The translations under genes and the position numbers were made by a program. From assembly GCF_029846715.1 (NCBI RefSeq), contig NZ_JARVWW010000032.1, forward strand, positions 25,204 through 89,203: a DNA stretch of 64,000 bases, in the 5' to 3' direction. The notes below the pieces were generated by a model. It had not been told where the DNA came from. It saw only the letters and a program-made list of their open reading frames with translations, and searched no databases. Positions 54,895 to 63,876 of this stretch are shown here, piece after piece; the first letter of the stretch is position 1; the number at the start of each line of letters is the position of its first letter. The DNA comes from Bradyrhizobium nivariense (GTDB taxonomy: Bacteria; Pseudomonadota; Alphaproteobacteria; Rhizobiales; Xanthobacteraceae).

Positions 54895-55182
54895 CTACTT
54901 GTTAGCCTTACCCGATGGCTTGCCGGCGTTTTTCGTGACGCGCTTCTGGATGTTCGCCATCGTTCTGGCGCACGCTTCACCCAGCTGCTTCGCGTGAGCT
55001 GCGCTCTCCGGTTCACTGAGATCTGCCGCCTTGATCAGCAGCCGATTGAACAGGTAGGTGATGCGTCGATTTTCCGAATGCCGGGACCTCAGGGCCGTGA
55101 TCTGCCGGCGCATCTCGGCGAGATCGAGCGCTTCGTGTTTCGACGGCCTCTTCAATATGAAACTCGCGCGTGGCCAGCACAC
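54895..55182 (-). CDS. Small basic hypothetical protein
   Basis: A 95-aa helical frame (LAEMRRQITALRSRHSENRRITYLFNRLLIKAADLSEPESAAHAKQLGEACARTMANIQ) with a Lys-rich C-terminal tail. Its composition is protein-like, but no family is recognised and the first ~15 residues may be spurious. Confidence 0.35.
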   Translation of the reverse strand: MCWPRASFILKRPSKHEALDLAEMRRQITALRSRHSENRRITYLFNRLLIKAADLSEPESAAHAKQLGEACARTMANIQKRVTKNAGKPSGKANK

Positions 55183-55214
55183 GAGGGCGACGCGCCGAGT
55201 ATGATCGCACGAGG

Positions 55215-55579
55215 GCTTCGCCTGCCCCGGACGGGGGGCAATGTCCGGTGCACAAAGCTATTGGACAAGCACCTGCAAAACTTGCGCGCTAAAAGCTCAG
55301 CGCACGACAGGCCCCCAGCGCCGCATCTCACGCTCGGAGCACGAGGCCGTTCTGGAGAAAGTTCGGCATCGGCTCGACCACAATCCCAACGCGATGGGTG
55401 TCTGCCGTCAGACAGTGGAGCATCCGTTCGGCACGACGAAGGATTGGATGGGAGCAACACACTTTCTCACGAGAAAGCTGCCAAAGGTGGCCGCCGAGAT
55501 GACGCTCAATGTGCTGGCTTACAACATCAAGCGCGTGATGATCATCGTGGGCGTAGGCGGATTACCATGTCGCGCTTGA
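55215..55579 (+). pseudogene. IS1182-family transposase, C-terminal fragment
   Basis: CKTCALKAQRTTGPQRRISRSEHEAVLEKVRHRLD and TVEHPFGTTKDWMGATHFLTRKLPKVAAEMTLNVLAYNIKRVM match the catalytic-Glu end of an IS1182-type transposase of a different subgroup from the intact copy at 27552. The N-terminal three quarters are missing. Confidence 0.8.
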
Positions 55580-55644
55580 GGTCCGCCATCACGGCGAATC
55601 CTTGGGGTAATTCACCAGGACCTTCAAGACCGTAACCTGAAAGT

Positions 55645-55864
55645 TCACCCGCGCACCCGCACCTCGCCCGATAAACACCACATCGTCGGCGCTTGGGCCA
55701 GGGCTTTCCGCCCGAACTGCCGCAGGGCGGCGTTGTTTCGCCGCTTTCCGCTTCAAGTATCTTGGAGGCCACATGGGTGCGAGCGCCGCGCTTGTCGCGC
55801 GAAGCATCTCGCAGACCTTATCAAGTACCGCTCGCAATAGAGCCGTCGCCGGTTGTTCACCCAT
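55645..55864 (-). pseudogene. Conserved small rhizobial protein, frameshifted
   Basis: Three frames in order give MGEQPATALLRAVLDKVCEMLR, then THVASKILEA, then LRQFGRKALAQAPTMWC. These match a common ~70-aa Bradyrhizobium protein ('LraVLDeVC..v......thVAskILEAa.rGE...L...gr.AL..aPtMW') of unknown function. Two frameshifts inactivate it. Confidence 0.5.
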
Positions 55865-57058
55865 GGATAGGCCCTCACCTACCGTAAGCCTTTCGATCTT
55901 GGGATTTACGCATGTTAAGGTGAACTCTGCCGCGCTGCACACGACGGCTTGCGCTCTGCTCTTGTACCGCGGTCTTGTGATCGATGCTGTCGCAAATTGG
56001 TAGCCCGAATTGCGGCTCGCCCTGCGGTTCGCCATGGAGCGAAGACAAGGAGACTCGTCCCCACAGTGCCTCCAGACCTTGTCGATGAGCGGCTGTGCCT
56101 TCCTGTTAACGGGGGCAAACGGCGAGGTCTTCACCATCCACCCGAGGCGATGCCAGCAATCTTGACGACGCCGGGCCGCATCCAACAGTCCGCAACTTCC
56201 TGCAAAGCGGCACACTACAACTTTCAGTCTGCTAACACCGGGCTCAGGCGTGAACGCTAAGCAGAGTAGCAGGCGGAATTTCTCTGGGGTCGCCCCGCCG
56301 ATATCCGTCACGTGCCGAGACGCTGCCTGCAGCCAAGCGATTCGCTCGTAAGGTCGCCGTTGGCGCAGATGTTCGACCTCAGCATGAGAGGCAGCCATCA
56401 TTATTCGGCATTCCGCGTTGTCGTGTTCAGCCGTGTCCGGCTGAAGACGTAATTGTCCGGGACCAGACACTGAGGCGCGAGTATTCCGTCAGTGGACGCG
56501 AAGCATATGGTTTTGCCCTCTTCAAGCGAGGCTCGCATATGGCTTTGCTGGCACGTGGATTGCTGGGACACCGTAAAGAATCCGCACGACCATGACGGCC
56601 TCGCAGTCGCTGCCAAAGGAGTTCAAATGAAACTTGCGCGATTGATCGAATCAATGCAACGGACGCTGGGCTATTGCAGGCGGTCCGGCCTAAAGCTTTG
56701 CCGCGTGCCTCGCGGGTGCCGCTGTCTCGGAGCTGGAGCACCATTTTCTCGAACAGTATTCGTACCCCCGGCGCCTGAAGTCCGCCTGGGTGCCGTTTCG
56801 CGACGCCCGAAGTACATTCGCCTGAGCCACGGCATCTGTCATCCTCGCCGAACCACAATTCATCCCGCGCGTGCAACCTAGCGTGTGGCGACCTCGTTGT
56901 GATCTACGGTGGCTGCCTCGAGTGGGAGCTGACGAACCCGCGCCTTGATGGAAATGCATGGCTTCGGTATCGAGCCAGAGCTGAAGAGTGCGATGTAAGC
57001 GAGGAACGGATGTTCCATCGCGCTTTGCTTCACACGAAAGTTAGAGGGGTTTAACAAA
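55865..57058. other. Long stretch of unrecognised debris
   Basis: Frames of 60-150 codons overlap on both strands without recognisable blocks. The last ~150 nt must carry the promoter of the radical SAM operon, but I see no sigma54, FixK2, NifA or tts element there. Confidence 0.4.
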
Positions 57059-58534
57059 ATGCGCGCGCCGACCTATTCCGAAGCCTTGGAGTTTGCGATC
57101 GACCGGTCGTACGACATTAACCTTGACATGTTGAGGTCACGAAATTTGCACCTTGACACGCATAACGATTATCTCGTCGGCACATATCCGCCTCTCAAGG
57201 CAATGGGCGACCTGAAGGCCGAAAATTTGTTGCTCCAGGTTACGTCGTCAATTGATCTCTATTTTCACATCCCCTTCTGTGATCAGAATTGCACCTTTTG
57301 CCACTTCGCCAAGGAAATCCATCCATCTTCTGGGCGAGTGGAGCGCTATCTGGCGGCTTTAGATAAAGAGATGAGTTGGTCGGACGCGGCGCTGGCTGAC
57401 AAAGCTATTGAGACTGCTTTTTTTGGAGGCGGCACTCCCTCGTTCTTGACCAACCGTCAACTCAAAACCCTATTTAGTATGATTAGCCGGCGCTTTGATC
57501 TGTCAAAATCGGAGGTGAGTTTCGAATTACATCCCTCTCTTGGAAAGCAAGTGGACGCTGCAGATCGCATATCCACACTGCTTAGAGCCGGCGTAAACCG
57601 CTTCGTGTTGGGCGTTCAGAGTCTAGATCCGAGCATCTTACGCATATTAAACCGCGGGCACGGCGCGGACGAGGTAGTACAACTCGTAAAGTTACTGAAT
57701 GAGATGGGCGTTGAGAATCTGTCGCTCGACCTCATGTATGGGTTGCCGCAGCAAACGCTCCGAAGCTGGTACGACTCACTTATCGGCTTACTGGATATGG
57801 GAATAGAGAAGTTCAATGTATTCCCATTGATGTTTAAATCTACAGACCCCGTAGCCCGCCATTTGGCTCGGGGACGATATCAATTCGCTGGGGCTAAGGA
57901 GCGCATTATCATGCATTTTATGGCCGAGCACATCCTCACGAGACTCGGCTATCGGCATGGGCCGATTTTCTATTGGAGTAAGCAGTCGCAGCCACACTCG
58001 GTTCAACAGAGCCGCAAATACGATTCCTGGAACGACAATAATCTGGTCCCGTTTGGGGTCGCCGGATTTGGTTACATGAGCCAGTGCCAATTCTACAACG
58101 AGGCAGATTTAGATCGCTACCTGTATAGGGTTGAGGCGGGCGAGAAGCCAGTGTGGAAGGGTGTTGTCCTGTCGCAAGATGATCTCATGCGCAGAACCGT
58201 GATGTTTGCTCTGCGAAGTAGTGGAGTGTTGCTCTCCCGCTTCGAGCGGGAGTTTGGGGTCTCCATTGAGAAATGCTTTGGGCGCGAGCTTGAAATCTTG
58301 AAGGAGGCAGGACTCATCTGCATTTCAAACGATGGCCTGCTTTCGTTAACTGCCGCCGGCACTATCAACTCGGGCGCCGTATCGCTGCTATTTTTCTCGA
58401 ACAGTATACTTGAGAAGGTCGCGTACAACGACAGTAGGATAACAGACAAACGAACTGATCTGCTCGAAAAACATGATTACTCACCGGCCGCTCGATACGG
58501 GTCAAGTGCCGAAATGCAAGTTGCTTTTCGATGA
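57059..58534 (+). CDS. HemN-like radical SAM protein
   Basis: 491 aa. Radical SAM motif CDQNCTFC (C74, C78, C81) in YFHIPFCDQNCTFCHFAKE, SAM-binding GGGTP at 123-127, and HemN-type blocks RFVLGVQSLDPSILRILNRGH and LSLDLMYGLPQQTL. The fourth cysteine of true HemN (CxC) is absent: the motif ends CHF. The C-terminal domain has the HemN/HemW-like GVAGFGYMS and a winged-helix end (ILKEAGLICISNDGLLSLTAAG). Unlike the FixK2-driven hemN, it is probably a HemN-like methyltransferase, haem chaperone or natural-product enzyme. AGAGGGG precedes the ATG. The stop overlaps the next start by ATGA. Confidence 0.85.
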   Translation: MRAPTYSEALEFAIDRSYDINLDMLRSRNLHLDTHNDYLVGTYPPLKAMGDLKAENLLLQVTSSIDLYFHIPFCDQNCTFCHFAKEIHPSSGRVERYLAALDKEMSWSDAALADKAIETAFFGGGTPSFLTNRQLKTLFSMISRRFDLSKSEVSFELHPSLGKQVDAADRISTLLRAGVNRFVLGVQSLDPSILRILNRGHGADEVVQLVKLLNEMGVENLSLDLMYGLPQQTLRSWYDSLIGLLDMGIEKFNVFPLMFKSTDPVARHLARGRYQFAGAKERIIMHFMAEHILTRLGYRHGPIFYWSKQSQPHSVQQSRKYDSWNDNNLVPFGVAGFGYMSQCQFYNEADLDRYLYRVEAGEKPVWKGVVLSQDDLMRRTVMFALRSSGVLLSRFEREFGVSIEKCFGRELEILKEAGLICISNDGLLSLTAAGTINSGAVSLLFFSNSILEKVAYNDSRITDKRTDLLEKHDYSPAARYGSSAEMQVAFR

Positions 58535-59745
58535 ACTCGCGGGCGCGCTCGTTTATGGTCCCTCCTTTTTCCGTTTCCACCACGCAAGGGTCGCCCCGCG
58601 AGGCGCAGGACATATTTTTGCATCTGACCAATAGCATTGATCGGCGGCAGCGAGAACGCCCGCTTGGGCTGGTCAGCAATTTTGTCGCCGATGAACTGCC
58701 GCATTGCATTGCGGAGATCAAACGCAGTGAACGACCTGATAAGGCGGTTAAGGCTCTTGGGCGTAGCATCAACGCGATTGCTGCCGAGAAGGACTATGCT
58801 GCGCAGCTGCTAAGTCTGCCGCAGTCCCAGTTCGAGATCGCTAAGACAGACATCCGATATCTCGTAAATTGTGCTTATCAGATGTCTGCGTTTGCCGGCC
58901 TTCATCCCCAGGACGCCGAGCTGACGGTGGGAGAGGCACTGAGCCGCCTTGCGCGATCAACTTGTGATCGGCAACCGGGCATTGAGGTCCTCTCCTATGA
59001 AGATATGATCATTACGAATCCGTTGCAGAACGATCCACGCGTATACTGCCTCGGGGCGGCCGGGGTCGAGGAGCGAGATTTTTGCTTGGGCCATCAGATC
59101 ATCGAGAGCGAATTGCAGTCAGCAATGGACGCTCTGCTTAATTTGCGTGATGTGGCCGACGTCGATGCGGGGCAATGTCTTGAGCTATGCTTGGCGCGCC
59201 TTGAGTCAGCAAACTGTGTTCTGACGCGCTTCTATGAACATATGTCGCCGAACTTATTTGGCCAATTTCGTGTGTTTTACGGAAAGAATCCTTACAAGAA
59301 CACGCTTGGTCCAAGCGGCCGCTTCTCCGCCCGGATCGTGGCAGTCTCGGTGCTATTGGTTGGTGAAGAACTCTTCAACCAGAAACCGCAATTTTATAGG
59401 GATCTATATCGGCTTTCTGAATATTATCCGCAGAGATGCCTTCATGAGGTATTCCGCTGGCTGTCGTCAGACAAGGGGAGTGCACCGCTCAAGCCAGGTT
59501 GGCTAGAAGGGAAAGCGGACTTTCCCAGGGCTGCGACCATTTCGCCAGTGATGGAGCATCACGGCGGCGAAATCCGAAGGCTGCGCGCGTCCTGTATTTG
59601 TGCACTGGATCGGTTTACCCGGATGCACCGTAGTACGGCCTTAAAATATACGGTTGAGCCGGGTCGTCCAATTGTCGGAGTCGAGGTATCGGAGAATGTT
59701 GAGGCTGTCCTTTCTCAGCGGCTCTTGACAGAGGTGCGTCGGTGA
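58531..59745 (+). CDS. Unknown 404-aa protein coupled to the radical SAM gene
   Basis: The ATG overlaps the radical SAM stop (ATGA), so translation is coupled. The protein is helical, soluble, without a signal peptide, and has scattered His/Cys. The block FRVFYGKNPYKNTLGPSGRFSARIVAVSVLLVGEEL recalls, weakly, the 'LGPSG.yS..i...d' region of the PrnB/indoleamine-dioxygenase-like superfamily of haem enzymes, but I cannot confirm a haem ligand. Function is therefore unknown. It is conserved as part of an intact operon in a region where most genes are broken. Confidence 0.7.
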   Translation: MNSRARSFMVPPFSVSTTQGSPREAQDIFLHLTNSIDRRQRERPLGLVSNFVADELPHCIAEIKRSERPDKAVKALGRSINAIAAEKDYAAQLLSLPQSQFEIAKTDIRYLVNCAYQMSAFAGLHPQDAELTVGEALSRLARSTCDRQPGIEVLSYEDMIITNPLQNDPRVYCLGAAGVEERDFCLGHQIIESELQSAMDALLNLRDVADVDAGQCLELCLARLESANCVLTRFYEHMSPNLFGQFRVFYGKNPYKNTLGPSGRFSARIVAVSVLLVGEELFNQKPQFYRDLYRLSEYYPQRCLHEVFRWLSSDKGSAPLKPGWLEGKADFPRAATISPVMEHHGGEIRRLRASCICALDRFTRMHRSTALKYTVEPGRPIVGVEVSENVEAVLSQRLLTEVRR

Positions 59746-59783
59746 GCTGACGGTCGTCTCTGCCTAGCTAAAAACAGACAACG

Positions 59784-60353
59784 ATGCCACGGGCGCGGAC
59801 GTCCGACACCGGTCGCGAGATCTTCATGTCTCAAGACGAACTGATCCTTCGTCGCTTCGAGCCCGGGGATAGCGATGGTGTATGGCATCTGCACAGAAGC
59901 GCATCGCAGGACGTTGGTGTGTGTGGCCCGGAAGGGGCCTGGGAGGATGATTTACGTAATATCGGGGAAGTATACATCGGGTCGGGCGGAGACTTCGTAG
60001 TTGCGCATATTGGCCCCCGACTGGCTGCCATGGGTGGGCTGAAACGTTTTGATGATGATGTCGCAGAACTTAAACGTATGCGGGTCGATCCCGTCTTTCA
60101 GCGACGAGGGTTTGGAAGAAGAGTTCTTCGTGAATTGGAGTCGCGAGCTGTTGCTCTCGGTTTCGAGTGGATAATGCTCGACACAACAACGATCCAAGTA
60201 GGGGCTCAAAGGCTCTATGAGACCACTGGCTATGTCCGCCGCAGGCAGGGGATATTGCACGGATATGCAGTGTTGTTCTACGAGAAGCGGCTCACCGGCC
60301 AGAATGACCCCACGTGTCCAAATGAGGGTCGTGAGCCGAATAATCCAGTCTAG
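59784..60353 (+). CDS. GNAT-family N-acetyltransferase
   Basis: 189 aa; the real start may be the second Met (MSQDELILRRFEPGDSDGVWHLH). The acetyl-CoA-binding motif A is intact: AELKRMRVDPVFQRRGFGRRVLRELESRAVALGF, with QRRGFG as the pyrophosphate loop, followed by ANxLYE-like AQRLYETTGY. It lies 38 nt after the 404-aa protein and is probably the third gene of the cassette, acetylating its product or an intermediate. Confidence 0.85.
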   Translation: MPRARTSDTGREIFMSQDELILRRFEPGDSDGVWHLHRSASQDVGVCGPEGAWEDDLRNIGEVYIGSGGDFVVAHIGPRLAAMGGLKRFDDDVAELKRMRVDPVFQRRGFGRRVLRELESRAVALGFEWIMLDTTTIQVGAQRLYETTGYVRRRQGILHGYAVLFYEKRLTGQNDPTCPNEGREPNNPV

Positions 60354-60825
60354 CGCTGTGGACCAGGTTCGTGAGTGGCTGAAGAGGGTGGAAACGGTGT
60401 ATTTCGGCGCTGACCACCAAGGGAGAAACCGCCGCCGCGGAACCGCGGTAGGTCTATCCATTTCAACATTGCGTCGACCGCTCCCACCAGTACCGGAAGG
60501 CAAGGAGGCTCCACTTGGATGTCAGCTGGAGGCCGATCAAGCTCTCGAAGTCGAAGCCTGGTAAGAGCCGCGGTCTGACCCTACCTTGTGGATTGCGAGC
60601 TGACCGGCAAGATGCGAGCCCACACACGCAGTTCGGTTCGCCTATGGCATTTGACGCTTCGGAGACGCCGGCCGAGGTGCGACTTCGCGCGCCAGTACGG
60701 GACTTCCATCTTCGTCGCGGCTCTTCCCGCTGCGCGGCGGCTACCCGCGATCCGAGGCTTTGCGGATCATTTCCCAGAACTTACTCTATCTTCGTTTCCC
60801 TCCGGCGACGGCCGCCTTGTCGGAC
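60354..60825. other. Stretch without supported gene, next to IS630
   Basis: Only short Arg-rich frames. It may contain remains of another insertion sequence, but no transposase block is recognisable. Confidence 0.35.
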
Positions 60826-60827
60826 TA

Positions 60828-62110
60828 GTTCAGCGTTTTCTTGGTTCGAATCATATCAGGCGGCGTCGGCGAGTTTGTAGGACCAGGTGTGGATGACAGG
60901 ATGGCGATTGACGTCGTCGATGCCAGCCATGATGCGCTCCTTGAGTTCGTGTTTTGAGGCCACCCGGATATGGCGCAGGACTGAACGGGCGAACTTGGAG
61001 AAGAACCCCTCGATGAGATTGAGCCACGAGCCGTGCTTGGGGGTGAAGGTGAGTTCGAAGCGTCCAACCGGGCGAGTGGCGAGCCAGGTTCTGGTTTCTC
61101 TCGATATGTGCGCGGAATGATTGTCGAGAATCAATTTGATCGCAGTGTTGGGCGGATAGGCGGCATCGACAAGCCTGAGGAACTCGATGAACTCTCGACT
61201 GCGGTGGCGGTCTTTGACAAGGGCGTGGACCTTGCCAGTCAGCAGATCAATCCCAGCCAACAAGCTGAGCGTGCCATGGCGCTTGTATTCATGATCGCGC
61301 GCAAAGGTGGCGTGGACGCCAGGCTTGGGCGGCAAATCCGGCGCTGTCGTTGCGATGGCCTGGATTCCCGGCTTCTCGTCGCAGGAGACGATCGTCACCG
61401 GCTTTGCCCGTCGCTTTCCCTTGGCAGAGGCTCTCTTCAGGACTTGGACTTCACGATAGACGCACAGGACCTCCGCCATCTTCTGTTCGAACTCGGCGTC
61501 GCGATTTTCAAGGTAGTAGCTCACCTTGTGCGGCTTGATTTCCTCTTGGCCGAGGATCTTGCACACTGTTCCTTGGACCAAATTAGCCAAACACGCATGC
61601 CCTGCCGCCGGCCCCTGTTCGCGCGCATGGCGCGCCAAGAGCCGCGTCGTCCACAACTCATGCGGATAGCCATGGTCTTTGGCCTTGTCACACGCCAGCG
61701 ACACCAGCCAGGCTTTGGCCTCAGGCGTGATCGTTGGCTCCTTGCCTGGTCGCGGACGATCATCGAGCGCCACCAGTGGGCCATCGGCCAGTGCTCGCTC
61801 GACACAGCGCTGCACCGTCTGATGATGGACCCCAAGTCTTTGGCCCACCGCGCAGAACGAAGGATTTTCCCGATACGCCAGCAGCATCTGGGCCCGCGAT
61901 ACCCGGCTCGCCAGCTCAGTTCTCGACCGCGAAAGAGCCGCCAAGGTCGACAGCTCTTCATCACTCATTGCCAATTCGACCGCTCGCCGCCATCCTGCCA
62001 TGATACAGCTCCTCGCTTCGCCGACCGCAAACGAGGAATCCGCCAACAACCCGTCCGTTCCACCAATTCAACCCGCTCCACGGGGCGCAGGTTTCATGGA
62101 ATCGGTCGTC
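60828..62110 (-). mobile_element. IS630-family insertion sequence, copy 1
   Basis: The element is flanked by TA on both sides (60826-60827 and 62111-62112), the IS630 target duplication. Its transposase-proximal end reads GACGACCGATTCC, which is shared with copy 2 at 63877; the far end (GTTCAGCGTTTTC) is only a partial inverted repeat of it. Confidence 0.75.
60856..62001 (-). CDS. IS630-family transposase, copy 1
   Basis: 381 aa from MAGWRRAVELAMSDEEL. The N-terminal helix-turn-helix (RVSRAQMLLAYRENPSFCAVGQRLGVHHQTVQRCVERAL) and DDE catalytic domain (VSCDEKPGIQAI, LILDNHSAHIS, FTPKHGSWLNLIEGFFSKFARSVLRH) are intact. The DDE residues are the Asp of CDEKP, the Asp of LDNHS and the Glu of LIEGFF. 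Confidence 0.93.
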   Translation of the reverse strand: MAGWRRAVELAMSDEELSTLAALSRSRTELASRVSRAQMLLAYRENPSFCAVGQRLGVHHQTVQRCVERALADGPLVALDDRPRPGKEPTITPEAKAWLVSLACDKAKDHGYPHELWTTRLLARHAREQGPAAGHACLANLVQGTVCKILGQEEIKPHKVSYYLENRDAEFEQKMAEVLCVYREVQVLKRASAKGKRRAKPVTIVSCDEKPGIQAIATTAPDLPPKPGVHATFARDHEYKRHGTLSLLAGIDLLTGKVHALVKDRHRSREFIEFLRLVDAAYPPNTAIKLILDNHSAHISRETRTWLATRPVGRFELTFTPKHGSWLNLIEGFFSKFARSVLRHIRVASKHELKERIMAGIDDVNRHPVIHTWSYKLADAA

Positions 62111-62112
62111 TA

Positions 62113-62306
62113 GTCAAACTGGCGCGTAACAGTCCTTATGGACGGCTATAAGTGCAGTACTCAGCTTAACGGCGGGAGGTGGTCGAGACTGGCCCCCGAC
62201 GCGTCCTGTCGTTTGCGGCCCGCTTCCAAGGATTGAGGCTCACGATGCTGACCCGAGGCGTTTTGTTTTCACCCAAGCTCGAGCTGTCGACTCGGCGTGC
62301 GCCTGA
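62113..62306. other. asd downstream region
   Basis: No gene and no clear terminator seen between IS630 copy 1 and the asd stop. Confidence 0.4.
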
Positions 62307-63335
62307 TTACAGGCCCAGCAACAGCTCTGCGATCTGCACCGCATTCAGCGCGGCGCCCTTGAGCAGCTGATCCGCCGCCACGAACATCGAGATCGAATGC
62401 CCTGAGGGATCGCTGAGATCCTTGCGGATGCGGCCGACCAGGACGTCGTCCTGGCCCGAGGCGTCGATCGGCATCGGAAAGTAGTTCTTCACGCGATCGT
62501 CGACGACCTTCACGCCCGGGGCCTGCGCCATGATGGCGCGAACCTGGTCCTCAGTGATCGGCTTCTCGCATTCGAAGGTGATGGCCTCGCAATGGGCGCG
62601 CAACACGGGCACGCGGACGCATGTCACGCCAATGGCGATCTTCTCGTCCTCAAAAATCTTGCGGGTTTCCTTGATGACCTTGGTTTCTTCGTCGTTGTAG
62701 CCGGTCTCGGGGTCGACGGCGGTGTTGTGATTGAACAGGTTGAAGGCGTAGGGGTGCGGCATCACCTTGGGCGCATAGACCTGCCCGTTGAGATTGGCGC
62801 GGGTGGACTCGACGAGTTCGTCCATCGCGGCAGCGCCGGCGCCAGAGGCTGCCTGATAGGTCGAGATGATCACGCGCTTGATGCGGTTGTTCTGATGGAT
62901 CGGCCAGAGCGGCACCAGCGCGGTAATCGCCGCGCAGTTCGGGTTGGCAATGATGCCCTTGTGGTCGCGGATGCGGTTACCGTTGACCTCGGGGATCACC
63001 AGCGGCACGTTCGGGTCCATGCGGAAGGCGGAGGAGTTGTCGATGACGACGGCGCCGGCCTTGACCGCGATGGGCGCGAACGTCCTGGAGATGCCGCTGC
63101 CCGCGGAGAACAGCGCGATATCGACGCCCTCGAAGGCGCGCTCCGTCAGCTCCTCGATGACGACATCCTTGCCGCGGAACGACACCGTCTTGCCGGCCGA
63201 GCGGGCGCTGGCGAGCGCCTTCAGCTTGCCGACGCGAAAGCCGCGCTTGTCCATGGTAGCGATGAATTCGGCGCCCACCGCACCGGTGACGCCGACAATC
63301 CCGACGACGGGATCGTTACTCACTGTGTCCTCCAT
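62307..63335 (-). CDS. asd: Aspartate-semialdehyde dehydrogenase
   Basis: 342 aa. The NADP-binding GIVGVTGAVGAEFI motif, DNSSAFRMDPNVPLVIPEVN block, and catalytic-cysteine motif ANPNCAAI are present, with the later ISTYQAASGAGAAAMDEL and the active-site His in RVPVLRAHCEA. It reduces aspartyl phosphate to the semialdehyde, the branch point to lysine/diaminopimelate, methionine and threonine. It is a housekeeping gene. A Thr-rich leader peptide and terminator precede it. Confidence 0.97.
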   Translation of the reverse strand: MEDTVSNDPVVGIVGVTGAVGAEFIATMDKRGFRVGKLKALASARSAGKTVSFRGKDVVIEELTERAFEGVDIALFSAGSGISRTFAPIAVKAGAVVIDNSSAFRMDPNVPLVIPEVNGNRIRDHKGIIANPNCAAITALVPLWPIHQNNRIKRVIISTYQAASGAGAAAMDELVESTRANLNGQVYAPKVMPHPYAFNLFNHNTAVDPETGYNDEETKVIKETRKIFEDEKIAIGVTCVRVPVLRAHCEAITFECEKPITEDQVRAIMAQAPGVKVVDDRVKNYFPMPIDASGQDDVLVGRIRKDLSDPSGHSISMFVAADQLLKGAALNAVQIAELLLGL

Positions 63336-63356
63336 TGCATTGAGAATTCAGACAAC

Positions 63357-63388
63357 AAAAAAGCCCCGGACCTTCGAGGGCGGGGCTT
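63357..63388 (-). terminator. Attenuator-type terminator between leader peptide and asd
   Basis: On the minus strand AAGCCCCG (complement of 63381-63388) pairs with CGGGGCTT (complement of 63361-63368), closed by a short CC/GG inner stem, and is followed by TTTTTT. It lies 29 nt after the leader-peptide stop and 21 nt before the asd start, where premature termination would block asd. Confidence 0.85.
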
Positions 63389-63417
63389 CGGCAGAGCTGA
63401 TGCGTTCTAGTCGACGA

Positions 63418-63489
63418 CTACGTGCGCACGCCTCCCCGGGTCCCGAAGGCCGTGGTGGTTTTGGTCGTGCGTTTGGCGGTCGTGAACAT
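63418..63489 (-). CDS. Threonine-rich leader peptide of asd
   Basis: A 23-codon frame starting ATG at 63489 and ending TAG at 63418. Nine of the 23 residues are Thr, with clusters at positions 3-4, 8-9 and 11-13, all ACG/ACC codons. Placement directly before an intrinsic terminator and asd is the classical arrangement for transcription attenuation, in which ribosome stalling at Thr codons would disrupt the terminator when charged tRNA-Thr is scarce. The ATG is preceded by a purine-poor GCCGCC, so the ribosome-binding site is weak. Confidence 0.75.
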   Translation of the reverse strand: MFTTAKRTTKTTTAFGTRGGVRT

Positions 63490-63492
63490 GGC

Positions 63493-63876
63493 GGCGACTT
63501 ATGCAGCACAGTTGCCCCAACAATTGATACTGAAGGGCCACGGATTAATGGTTTGAAGGATTGGAGATCGGACATTTCTCAAGTACGCCTTCAGCGTTGT
63601 CTGAACTTGGCCACCTCCTTTTTAAGGGACAACAAGTTTCTGTTCAGGTCTATCGTAGCCCAACAGAGCACTGGACGCGGCGCAACCAGACGAAGACGGT
63701 CAGATGTAACGTCGATACTGGGCCCTCGGACCGTGCATTTGACTCCTTCGATGGCGCCGTTTGTGCGGGCGAGGCGAACATAACCACGTGAGTAGTGCTC
63801 GATGTGAGTAGCCGACTGATGATTTCGAGCTACAAAACTGCCCATGTAGGGCAGCGGCATCCCCTGAATACAACTA
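63493..63876. other. Stretch without supported gene, upstream of the asd leader
   Basis: It should hold the asd promoter. Frames on both strands (up to about 90 codons) are unrecognised. Confidence 0.4.

Noticed and set aside
55589..56470. 293-codon minus-strand open frame
   Set aside because: Only its last third touches a recognisable family, and that family continues in other frames (55645-55864), so the long frame is fortuitous.
61033..62151. 372-codon plus-strand open frame opposite the IS630 transposase
   Set aside because: Same reason: antisense to a well-supported transposase.
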